This document shows positions 8,646 through 16,147 of a stretch of 50,383 nt of DNA, piece by piece. The position numbers were made by a program, and so were the translations under genes. Numbering within the stretch: the stretch's first letter is position 1; the number at the start of each line of letters is the position of its first letter. This DNA is from CAYSPO01 sp964432945 (GTDB lineage: Bacteria > Bacillota > Clostridia > Tissierellales > Peptoniphilaceae): positions 1 through 50,383 of the forward strand of contig CAYSPO010000004.1 of the NCBI GenBank assembly GCA_964432945.1. Reading direction: 5' to 3'. Below the pieces are notes generated by a model. It saw nothing but the letters and a program-made list of their open reading frames with translations, did not search any database and was not told where the DNA came from.

Positions 8646-9389
8646 TTAATCAATTTTCTTAGTTACATTTTTAAGAAAATCTATTATTCTTTGTTCTTTT
8701 GGATTTTCGATTAATTCTTTTGCCTCACCTTTTTCTACAATTTTACCCTTATCCATAAAATATATTTCATCGGAAATATTTTTTGCAAACATAATTTCAT
8801 GGGTAACTATTAACATTGTTTGATCTTGCATAGCTAAATCTTTTATTAATATCAAAACTTCATTAATAAGCTCAGGATCTAGAGCAGAAGTAGGTTCATC
8901 AAGCAAAAGTAATTTAGGCTCAAGGGCAATTGCACGCCCAATAGCAACTCTTTGTTGCTGGCCACCTGAAAGTTCATGGGGTCTTGCATCTCTTTTATCT
9001 TTCAAACCAATTTTTTCAAGAATTGATTCTGCTATAATATCAGCTTCTTTTTTAGTTTTTTTCTGAACTACAATCAAGCCTTCAGTAATATTTTCAAGAA
9101 CTGATTTATTATTAAATAAATAAAATCCTTGAAAAACCATAGCAGTATTTTTTCTTAAAAACATTTTTTCCTTATTTGTTATTGTAGTTGTATCAATTTT
9201 TGTACCATCTAATTCAATAATACCACTATCTGCAGGTTCTAGACAATTTATTGTTCTTAAAAGTGTAGACTTTCCAGAACCAGATGGACCAATAATTGAA
9301 ACAACCTTGCCAGTTGGCACTTTTAAATCGATTCCCTTAAGTACCTGATTACTAGCAAATGATTTTTTAATATCTTTTAATTCTATCAT
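8646..9389 (-). CDS. Polar amino acid ABC transporter, ATP-binding protein
   Basis: A 247-residue ABC ATPase with Walker A GPSGSGKST near residue 34, Q-loop VFQGFYLF, signature LSGGQQQR near 143, Walker B LLLLDEPTSALD near 163 and the H-loop in VTHEI. The sequence is closest in feel to GlnQ/TcyC-type polar amino acid importers. The start overlaps the permease stop by 4 bp (ATGA). It energises the permease encoded just upstream. Confidence 0.95.
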   Translation of the reverse strand: MIELKDIKKSFASNQVLKGIDLKVPTGKVVSIIGPSGSGKSTLLRTINCLEPADSGIIELDGTKIDTTTITNKEKMFLRKNTAMVFQGFYLFNNKSVLENITEGLIVVQKKTKKEADIIAESILEKIGLKDKRDARPHELSGGQQQRVAIGRAIALEPKLLLLDEPTSALDPELINEVLILIKDLAMQDQTMLIVTHEIMFAKNISDEIYFMDKGKIVEKGEAKELIENPKEQRIIDFLKNVTKKID

Positions 9390-10066
9390 TGCACACTACC
9401 AACCTTTACAGACATTTTCTTTTCTAAATGCTTTTGTATTTTAGATAATACAGTGGTGAGTGCCCAATATATTAACAATACGCAAACATAGCTTTCTAAA
9501 TATCTATAGCCAGAAGCCCCTTCAAGCTGAGCTTGTGCCATCATCTCTTTTACACCAATTGTAAATACTAAAGATGTATCTTTGACTATATTTATGAAAC
9601 TTGAAAACAAGGTCGGTAGAGCTACTTTAATTGCTTGAGGAAATACTATCCTCGACATTAATTGAAAGTAAGTCATGCCTATAGATAGAGCTGCCTCTGT
9701 TTGTCCTTTATGCACTGATGCTATCGCCGCCCTTAAAGACTCTGCCATATAAGCAGATGAAGCTAAAGACAAGACTATTAAGGCTGCTTGAAAAGAACTT
9801 ATTCCTATTAATACATCTTTGAAAACAGGAATAACCCCAAAATAAAAGCAAAATAATTGAGCAATTAAAGGTGTCCCTCTAAAAAAAGATATGTGTAATT
9901 TAAAGATACTACTTAATACCTTTACATTTGTATCAATACATAAAACTATAATTATTGATAAAATGAAGCCAAAGAATATAGCTAAAAGGGATAAAGCAAG
10001 AGTTACTCTCCCGTATTTTATAATCGAACTAAATAAACTTATAAAAAACGAAAAATCAAAATTCAT
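9386..10066 (-). CDS. Polar amino acid ABC transporter, permease
   Basis: A 226-residue membrane protein of the HisM/GlnP type, with about five hydrophobic segments, the FFRGTPLIAQLF motif near residue 57 and the EAALSIGMTYFQLMSRIVFPQA cytoplasmic loop near 120-145 that docks the ATPase. Its start codon overlaps the stop of the binding-protein gene (TAATG). With the neighbours it forms a complete three-gene importer; a homodimeric permease is likely because only one permease gene is present. Confidence 0.94.
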   Translation of the reverse strand: MNFDFSFFISLFSSIIKYGRVTLALSLLAIFFGFILSIIIVLCIDTNVKVLSSIFKLHISFFRGTPLIAQLFCFYFGVIPVFKDVLIGISSFQAALIVLSLASSAYMAESLRAAIASVHKGQTEAALSIGMTYFQLMSRIVFPQAIKVALPTLFSSFINIVKDTSLVFTIGVKEMMAQAQLEGASGYRYLESYVCVLLIYWALTTVLSKIQKHLEKKMSVKVGSVQ

Positions 10067-10971
10067 TATTCATCAGCTGTTGTAGTATCTAAACCAAACC
10101 ACTTATTAGAAAGTTCGCTTAAAGTACCATCTTCTCTCATCTCATCTATTGCCTTAGCAACATCTTCTGCTAATTTTTTACCTTCATCATCCATTCTAAA
10201 CGGATAAGCATTTGTTTCATAAACTAGCTTTTCATTTAATTGTCTGATTGCTAAATCTTCTTCTTCAATAACTGTTTTTGTTTTGATTTCACCTTGCCAG
10301 AATGCATCTATTCTACCAAGTAAAACTTCTTGTTCCATTGGAGCACCATCATAAGGAACAATATCAAGATTTAAATCGTATTTATCATTAGCATCTCTAA
10401 GAGTTGCTTCACCATTACCACCTAACCAGCAACCAACTTTTTTACCAGTTAAATCTTCTTTAGTTTGGAATTCGCTGTCTTCTTCAACAAAAAAGTCATA
10501 GTAGCTATATGCATAAGGGCTAGAGAAATAATACTTTTCTTCTCTTTCTGGAGTTATAGACATTTGGTGAGCAACTGTGTCTACATCTCCTGCATCTAAC
10601 ATTCCAACTAGACCACTAAATTTACCTAGTTTGATTTCTAATTCATAGTTATTTCTTTTTGCGATTTCGTTCCATACATCTATCTCATACCCTTTTACTT
10701 CATCATTTTCTTGGTATGCCCATGGTTTGTACGATGCAGATGTACCTACAACTATTACCTGTGAATCTGAGTTTTTATCAGCTTCAGTTTCTGTTTCTTT
10801 AGCTTCTTCACTTTCTTCTTTTTCGGTTGTTGCTTCGGTTGCAGCACCTTCTGTAGCCTCAGTTGCTTCTGTAGCATCATTACTTGTTTCTGTTGTATCA
10901 TTGCCACAACCAACTAAAGCCAGTAAAGACAACATTAAAGTTAATAACAATCCTTTTTTAATTCTTTTCAT
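10066..10971 (-). CDS. Amino acid (cystine-like) ABC transporter substrate-binding lipoprotein
   Basis: A 301-residue extracytoplasmic binding protein. It has a lipoprotein signal peptide with lipobox LVGC (Cys near residue 22), then a linker of about 50 residues rich in Thr, Glu and Ala, then a family 3 solute-binding domain. The segments KFSGLVGMLDAGDVDTVAHQ and SITPEREEKYYFSSPY resemble cystine-binding TcyA/FliY proteins, where TVAxQ and TPER are typical, so L-cystine is the likeliest ligand; other polar amino acids remain possible. An AGGAGG site lies before the ATG. It is first in the transporter operon and should be the most abundant product. Confidence 0.88.
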   Translation of the reverse strand: MKRIKKGLLLTLMLSLLALVGCGNDTTETSNDATEATEATEGAATEATTEKEESEEAKETETEADKNSDSQVIVVGTSASYKPWAYQENDEVKGYEIDVWNEIAKRNNYELEIKLGKFSGLVGMLDAGDVDTVAHQMSITPEREEKYYFSSPYAYSYYDFFVEEDSEFQTKEDLTGKKVGCWLGGNGEATLRDANDKYDLNLDIVPYDGAPMEQEVLLGRIDAFWQGEIKTKTVIEEEDLAIRQLNEKLVYETNAYPFRMDDEGKKLAEDVAKAIDEMREDGTLSELSNKWFGLDTTTADE

Positions 10972-11116
10972 AAACTTCCTCCTTAAATTATATAATTATC
11001 ATTTATATAACACAATGTTAGCATACTATAGTAGTTTACTAAATAATATGGCTATCAATATAACTGTTGATGTATTAGAAATTCTTATAGATGTATATTT
11101 ATATCTACCAATAAAA

Positions 11117-11148
11117 AAACCTTACTCATTGAAATATGAGTAAGGTTT
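11117..11148 (-). terminator. Terminator after the NlpC/P60 gene
   Basis: A perfect 13-bp stem, AAACCTTACTCAT (11117-11129) and ATGAGTAAGGTTT (11136-11148), with a 6-nt loop. On the minus strand it is followed by TTTTTTTAT. It lies 11 bp downstream of the stop codon. Confidence 0.92.
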
Positions 11149-11159
11149 AAATTTCTAAT

Positions 11160-12473
11160 TTAGTTAATTATTCTTCTAACAGAAACCACATTGTTTTGGA
11201 AATAAGATCCATAAATTGAATCTGTTACAACTCCTCTTGATTCGTCTGCAGCGTGGATATATAATCCGTCTCCAGCATAAATAGCAACATGATCACATAC
11301 ATTTGACCAGTTGTTTTGGAAGCAAATTAAGTCTCCAACTTGCATATTTCCTACTCCAACTTCATAACCTGAATAGATTTGATCAGTTGTAATTCTTCCT
11401 ATATAAACGCCAAAATGTTTTTGGTAAAGATAAGAAGTAAGACCTGAACAGTCAAATCCTGTTCCGACACTTGATGCTCCAAAAACATAAGGAGAGCCAA
11501 GTAAGTTATATGCATCTGAAATTAATCCTTGCATACTTCCTGATTCTATATCTTGCTTTGGTTCTTCAACAACTATTTCTTGTTCTGGTTCTTCATAAAC
11601 TGGTTCTTCTTGAATAGGTTCTTCTACTACTGGCTCTGTTTCAACTGCAACTACTTCATCTGCTGCTGGTTTAACATCAACATAAGCTTCAGAAACATAT
11701 CCTATAACGCCATTAAAGCTTATTTTAATCCATCCATTTTCATGAATGCCTTCTACACTTTCACCAGGTTTTAATACACCAATAACTTTAGAAGATGTGT
11801 TATTACTACTTCTAACATTTAGAGTATCAATAGTGTAGCCTGAAAGGGAGTAAGAATTGTCTTCTACTTCTTCGACTACATCTTTCTTTTCTGCTTTTTC
11901 TTCTACGACTTCTTTATCTTCAGTTACTTCTTCTTTAACTTGATTATCTTCAGTTACAACTTTAATTTCTTCTTGAATAACTGGTTTTTCTTCTTCAACT
12001 TTTTCTTCTTTAACCGGTTTTTTTACTTCTTCAGTTACTTCTTCTTTAACTGGTTTTTCTTTAACTTCTCCAGATAATGAAACGTCAGCAGGTTTAACTT
12101 CTGGAACCTCTGCTGTATGTACAGTAACTTCGTCTTTTTCTTCAACAACTTCTTCTTTTATTTCTTCTATTTTCGATTCTTGGATTGTAGTGTTTGAAAC
12201 AACCTTTATTTCTTCTTGAACAACTGCAGTAGGTTCTTCTGCAACTTTAGTTCTTAAATCTCTTTTAGCTAATTTAAAGTCAGATTGTGGCTTTACAATA
12301 CCTTTTCTAAGTCTGATGTTTATTTTACTAACAGACTTATCACTAGTAATAGATGATCTGTATTTTATATATTGGTTTATGTCTATATTTTTATTATTTT
12401 TTTGCACTCCAGATGCATTTGAACAAAGTGTTAAAGCAGTAGTCACAGCTAATGCTATACCTAAATTTTTCAT
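11160..12473 (-). CDS. Secreted NlpC/P60 endopeptidase with SH3 domain
   Basis: Predicted peptidoglycan hydrolase that cuts stem peptides. Order of parts: signal peptide (about 1-22), a basic region, a long low-complexity stalk rich in Val, Glu, Lys and Pro (about 75-205), a bacterial SH3 domain (about 210-265, LNVRSSNNTSSKVIG and WIKISFNGVIGYV), a second acidic linker, and a C-terminal NlpC/P60 domain (about 310-437). The catalytic Cys is in FDCSGL (about 341), the His in DHVAIYAG (about 392), with a third polar residue in YIHAAD. It is a single-gene unit with its own strong promoter preceded by WalR-like boxes. Confidence 0.93.
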   Translation of the reverse strand: MKNLGIALAVTTALTLCSNASGVQKNNKNIDINQYIKYRSSITSDKSVSKINIRLRKGIVKPQSDFKLAKRDLRTKVAEEPTAVVQEEIKVVSNTTIQESKIEEIKEEVVEEKDEVTVHTAEVPEVKPADVSLSGEVKEKPVKEEVTEEVKKPVKEEKVEEEKPVIQEEIKVVTEDNQVKEEVTEDKEVVEEKAEKKDVVEEVEDNSYSLSGYTIDTLNVRSSNNTSSKVIGVLKPGESVEGIHENGWIKISFNGVIGYVSEAYVDVKPAADEVVAVETEPVVEEPIQEEPVYEEPEQEIVVEEPKQDIESGSMQGLISDAYNLLGSPYVFGASSVGTGFDCSGLTSYLYQKHFGVYIGRITTDQIYSGYEVGVGNMQVGDLICFQNNWSNVCDHVAIYAGDGLYIHAADESRGVVTDSIYGSYFQNNVVSVRRIIN

Positions 12474-12504
12474 AATATCCTCCGTTTGCTTGATTACGCC
12501 CTTT

Positions 12505-12533
12505 ATGATATTTTATAAGACCATTAAAGTCAA
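12505..12533 (-). promoter_or_regulatory. Promoter of the NlpC/P60 gene
   Basis: On the minus strand TTGACT (complement of 12528-12533), a 17-bp spacer and TATCAT (complement of 12505-12510) make a near-consensus vegetative promoter. The leader of about 25 nt ends in a CGGAGGA ribosome binding site. Confidence 0.85.
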
Positions 12534-12540
12534 TAAAAAA

Positions 12541-12585
12541 GTTACAAAAAAGTTACTTTTTTAAAATTTGTAACTTTTTTGTAAC
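12541..12585 (-). promoter_or_regulatory. WalR-like direct repeats nested in a 16-bp inverted repeat (also a possible terminator)
   Basis: Arms GTTACAAAAAAGTTAC (12541-12556) and GTAACTTTTTTGTAAC (12570-12585) are perfect inverted repeats around 13 bp. On the minus strand each arm also contains two half-sites 11 bp apart (one pair is AGTAAC-N5-TGTAAC) close to the WalR consensus TGTWAH-N5-TGTWAH; each pair has one mismatch. They lie just upstream of the -35 of a wall-hydrolase gene, the classic WalR arrangement. The same hairpin followed by TTTTTTATTG could also terminate the folate operon, whose stop is at 12601. Confidence 0.6.
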
Positions 12586-12600
12586 ATATTTCTTTCTAAA

Positions 12601-13413
12601 TTATATATTTTTATATATTTGAGTTATGGACTTATGTTCATAAGGGTGAATAAAATATGGATCTAATTCCATAAGAGGTTTTAGTACAAATTCTCTATTA
12701 GCAATTTGAGGATGGGGTATAATTAGTTTATCTGTTCTGACTATTTCGTTTCCATAGAATAAAATATCTATATCTATTAGTCTAGGACCCCACCTATAAG
12801 TTTCTTCTCTTCCTAATTCTTCTTCTATTCCCTTTACATATAAAAGCAATTCATAAGGTTTCATAACTGTTTCAAGCTTTAATGCACCGTTTAGAAAATC
12901 AGGTTGATCTTCCACTCCCCAAGCCTTAGTTGCAATAAATGTTGATTTAGTTATATTTCTAACCTTATTGGACTCTTCTATTTTTTCTATAGCTTTATTT
13001 AAATTTTGTTTTTTGTCCCCTAAGTTAGTGCCTATTCCTAGAAATATGGTTTCCCATTTTTTATGAACCTTCACTTCTATATTTTCTGTTGGCAAATGAA
13101 CCGGAGCCCAAGGCTTACTTACAGTAAGCTCAATTTCACTAATCAATGGAAATTCGTTTACAATTGCACTAGCTAAATCATCAGCTGCATTTTCTATTAA
13201 ATCTCTCCTATTCTCCTTGAAAAACTTGCTAGCAAATTCTGCAAGTAAGCCATAGTGAACAGAATACTCTAAATCTTGAGTATAAAAAACTTTAGACATA
13301 TCTAAGAAAATCTCCATGTCTAAAATAAATTTTTGTCCAAGCTCTTTTTCTGCTTCAAAAACTCCATGATAAGCAAAAACTTGTAACCCACTTATTTTAA
13401 TAGATTCCATCAT
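12601..13413 (-). CDS. folBK: FolB-FolK fusion: dihydroneopterin aldolase / HPPK
   Basis: One 270-residue protein carries two consecutive folate steps. Residues 1-115 are dihydroneopterin aldolase (QVFAYHGVFEAEKELGQKF, then the Lys in VSKPWAPV). Residues 118-270 are 6-hydroxymethyl-7,8-dihydropterin pyrophosphokinase (FLGIGTNLGDKKQNL, and the signature RWGPRLIDIDILFYG near 220). Such FolB-FolK fusions are common in clostridia. The start overlaps the HD gene stop by 4 bp; two adjacent ATG codons are possible. No folP (dihydropteroate synthase) accompanies it in the window. It is last in the long mre-fol operon. Confidence 0.94.
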   Translation of the reverse strand: MMESIKISGLQVFAYHGVFEAEKELGQKFILDMEIFLDMSKVFYTQDLEYSVHYGLLAEFASKFFKENRRDLIENAADDLASAIVNEFPLISEIELTVSKPWAPVHLPTENIEVKVHKKWETIFLGIGTNLGDKKQNLNKAIEKIEESNKVRNITKSTFIATKAWGVEDQPDFLNGALKLETVMKPYELLLYVKGIEEELGREETYRWGPRLIDIDILFYGNEIVRTDKLIIPHPQIANREFVLKPLMELDPYFIHPYEHKSITQIYKNI

Positions 13414-13883
13414 ATAATTATCCTCATATTCTTCTTTTCATCATCCCACTTACATGTATCTCTTGCAGGACACATATGGCAAGGTCTCGAAAGCTTATCA
13501 GCCTTATAGAAGAGCTTTTCATATGTACTTGAAGATTCAACTCTATGATTAGCAATAGCTCCTATAATCATATCTCTTTGTCTTTGAGTAAAAGTTGTTA
13601 GCTGCAAAAATTCCTTAGAAATATCTACTGATGCAATATCATGATTAGTTCCATCTTTATATTCAATTACCCTGCCTATATCATGAAGTAAGGCTGTTGT
13701 GTAAATCATATCTTTAGAGTATTCAAGTCCTTCTTCTAATACTAGAATATACATAATCCTAGCAACATCAATAAAATGCTGAAAATTATGCCTACAATAA
13801 ATCCTATCTTTTTCATACTCTTCAAGCTTATTTAACAGCTTTTTATATTCAGGATTTTCGTAGATTAAGTTTGTATTCTCCAC
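13410..13883 (-). CDS. HD-domain phosphohydrolase in the folate operon
   Basis: A 157-residue HD-superfamily protein with metal-binding motifs RHNFQH (about 32-37), LLHDIGR (about 68-74) and a later NHR, plus a C-terminal Cys cluster CHMCPARDTCKW that looks like a metal site. It sits between folE and folBK, overlapping both by 1-4 bp. The folate pathway needs an enzyme that removes phosphates from dihydroneopterin triphosphate; the Nudix enzyme FolQ/NudB is not visible here, so this protein is a candidate by position. That function is inference. Confidence 0.75.
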   Translation of the reverse strand: MENTNLIYENPEYKKLLNKLEEYEKDRIYCRHNFQHFIDVARIMYILVLEEGLEYSKDMIYTTALLHDIGRVIEYKDGTNHDIASVDISKEFLQLTTFTQRQRDMIIGAIANHRVESSSTYEKLFYKADKLSRPCHMCPARDTCKWDDEKKNMRIII

Positions 13884-14437
13884 TATAATCCCATTAAACG
13901 CATTGCATAATTTCTTAATTCTATATCTTCTTCAAATGCTCCGAGGGCAGTAGCTGTTACAGTTTTTGTTCCAGGTTTATTTACTCCACGCATATTCATA
14001 CACATATGCTCAGCTTCAATAGCTACAAAAACTCCTTGGCAAGTTAAATTATCTTCTATAGCTTTGGCTATTTGATAAGTTAACTGTTCTTGAATTTGTG
14101 GTCTTCTTGCAAAAACCTCAACAGTTCTTACTAATTTAGATAATCCCACTACTCTTCCATTTGGTATATAGGAAATATGTACTTTTCCATAAAAGGGTAA
14201 AAGATGATGTTCACACATTGAATAAAACGTAATATCTTTCTCGATCACCATATCAGAATTATCTACAGGAAAAGTTTTAGAAAGATGTACTTTAGGATCT
14301 TGAGTCAAACCACCAAATATCTCTGCTGCTGCTCTCATAACTCTATCTGGAGTTTCTAAAATTCCTTCTCTAGTAAGATCTTCGCCAATGCCTTCTAAAA
14401 ATAATTCTACACTCTGTTTAATCTTTTCGTTATCCAT
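13883..14437 (-). CDS. folE: GTP cyclohydrolase I
   Basis: Converts GTP to 7,8-dihydroneopterin triphosphate, the entry to folate synthesis. The 184-residue length is normal. Visible are the zinc and active-site motif SMCEHHLLPFYGK near residue 75, GLSKLVR and RRPQIQEQLT near 118, and the second zinc Cys in HMCMNMRGV near 147. It begins 10 bp after the RNase E/G stop, so it is co-transcribed with the cell-shape operon and overlaps the HD gene by one base. Confidence 0.96.
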   Translation of the reverse strand: MDNEKIKQSVELFLEGIGEDLTREGILETPDRVMRAAAEIFGGLTQDPKVHLSKTFPVDNSDMVIEKDITFYSMCEHHLLPFYGKVHISYIPNGRVVGLSKLVRTVEVFARRPQIQEQLTYQIAKAIEDNLTCQGVFVAIEAEHMCMNMRGVNKPGTKTVTATALGAFEEDIELRNYAMRLMGL

Positions 14438-14447
14438 TTTATTTTAC

Positions 14448-15473
14448 CTACCTCTTAATAATTAGTTCCATTAACCCTGAATTAGTATAAGAACAATCCT
14501 TGAGTTTAATGTTAAATTTTTCTATCTCTAGCCATATTAAATTCATTAGTTTATCCATATTCTCTTTATCTGATCTAATAAAATCAATTATGACTATGCC
14601 ACCGATTTTCCTAAGTACGAGTTGGCTTAATATTTTTTTAAGTACAAGCTCATTTACATAGGCTGCATTCGCTGTTTTATCTTCCTTTAATTTAATCTTT
14701 GAGGAATTAACATCTATAAATGTAAGAGCCTCTAACTCATCAAACACAAGCTCGGCTCCTTTAACGGAAATCTTTCTCTGTAAAGTTTGACTAATACTGT
14801 TTTGCAAAACATTATCCTGTTCAGAAGAATAGTTCCTATCATATATTATTTCTATATGATCACATTTATCTTTAAGAGCAATGTCATTTGTATAGAGAAT
14901 ACTTACTTCTTTGAGTTCATCTATAATGCTAATTTTATTTTCATAAATTAACTTAGGTATAGGCATAAAATTTTTTTGACTGAATATTTCGTCCATTTTT
15001 AATTCTAAATCATTATACTCATCAATAGCTTTTTGTATATTATTTAGCGCGCCTGTACGAATAATCATACCATACTTTTTTGTTTTAAAGATATTAATAA
15101 AATCTTTTCTAATTGACTTATTTTTTATCTCTCTAGAGATATTAACAAATTTAGAGTAAGGGTCTATTATTATATATTTTCCTTTTAATACAATCTTTTC
15201 AGTTAACTTAGGCTTTTTATCATCATATCCATAGGAATCAAGTTGAACAAGTAGAGTATCGGATTTTTCATCAAGCCTATCTCTATCAAATATTAAACCT
15301 TCAAAATCATCTAATAATATTTCGTTAGCATTCATAAAGTCTAATCTTTTACCAAGCCTTGCCCTATATATATTTCCTAAAGCTGGAGTTTTTATTTTCT
15401 CATTCTTTAAAACAAAGTCGCCTTCTATTATTCCATAGACACCTTTATTCTTATCATAATATCCATATCTCAT
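14448..15473 (-). CDS. RNase E/G family protein
   Basis: A 341-residue member of the ribonuclease E/G family, shorter than RNase G of E. coli (489) and lacking an obvious C-terminal zinc region. The S1-like part carries GNIYRARLGKRLDFMNA near residue 33; the catalytic region has LVFDELEALTFIDVNSSK near 243 with its metal-binding aspartate and IGGIVIIDFI near 294. In clostridia this gene usually follows the TIGR03960/TIGR03936 pair, as here, but then precedes rplU-ysxB-rpmA; here folE follows instead. Start overlaps the upstream gene by 4 bp. The short size leaves its activity uncertain. Confidence 0.85.
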   Translation of the reverse strand: MRYGYYDKNKGVYGIIEGDFVLKNEKIKTPALGNIYRARLGKRLDFMNANEILLDDFEGLIFDRDRLDEKSDTLLVQLDSYGYDDKKPKLTEKIVLKGKYIIIDPYSKFVNISREIKNKSIRKDFINIFKTKKYGMIIRTGALNNIQKAIDEYNDLELKMDEIFSQKNFMPIPKLIYENKISIIDELKEVSILYTNDIALKDKCDHIEIIYDRNYSSEQDNVLQNSISQTLQRKISVKGAELVFDELEALTFIDVNSSKIKLKEDKTANAAYVNELVLKKILSQLVLRKIGGIVIIDFIRSDKENMDKLMNLIWLEIEKFNIKLKDCSYTNSGLMELIIKR

Positions 15474-16147
15474 ATTAGACTTTCACCATCTAAATTATAT
15501 TGCCCAGTTCTTTTAACTCTTACTTCTTGAATATTAATATCCATATCCTCTTGATTAAAAGCTTCTACTAAACTTTCTGCCCTAAGCGTTCCCCCAATAT
15601 TAGCCTTTGAATAATAAGATAGCATATATTTCTTTTTATCAACTTTATAATCTATAATAAAAGACTTAATATCAAAGGGTACTTGATAAGTTCTTTTCTT
15701 CTTATGAACTTTTTTTCTCATTATAATGTATTCTTCACTTGATATGATTTTTCCCATTATCTCAGATATTCTATCCATATCTACTGACTTAGGAAAAGTT
15801 AAATCATAAGAGGCAAACTTAATCTCTTTATCTAGCTTTATTTTTCTGGATTTTTCTAAAGAAAGAAATTCTATTCCTTTAGGAAGTTCATCATTTATTT
15901 TTACTTTAATTTCTTCTAAATTATAGTTATTACTAGTTTCTACTTGTATATATTCACACTCAGACTCTACCCCTAAAGGCAAAGGATTGGCTATGGATAT
16001 AATCGGCTGAGGATTAAAACCCTGAGTATAATCTAAAATAAAGCCTGCTCTTTTAAAAGCTTTCTCCAATAATCCAATTAAATCAAGGTGTCCAACAAAT
16101 CTAATATAACCAATTTTTCTAAATTTTCCTATGACATACATGGACAA
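15470..16147 (-). CDS. TIGR03936 family radical SAM-associated protein (DUF2344)
   Basis: A 225-residue protein with GKFRKIGYIRFVGHLDL near the N-terminus and AGFILDYTQGFNPQP near residue 35, both typical of TIGR03936/DUF2344. The family is encoded next to, or fused with, TIGR03960 radical SAM proteins in clostridia; its role is not established. The start overlaps the end of the radical SAM gene by 19 bp and the stop overlaps the RNase E/G start, so expression is tightly coupled. Confidence 0.88.
   Translation of the reverse strand: MSMYVIGKFRKIGYIRFVGHLDLIGLLEKAFKRAGFILDYTQGFNPQPIISIANPLPLGVESECEYIQVETSNNYNLEEIKVKINDELPKGIEFLSLEKSRKIKLDKEIKFASYDLTFPKSVDMDRISEIMGKIISSEEYIIMRKKVHKKKRTYQVPFDIKSFIIDYKVDKKKYMLSYYSKANIGGTLRAESLVEAFNQEDMDINIQEVRVKRTGQYNLDGESLI

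Noticed and set aside
10727..11143. 138-codon plus-strand frame opposite the binding-protein signal region
   Set aside because: Low-complexity Ser/Val/Ala translation of the antisense Thr/Glu linker; no ribosome site.
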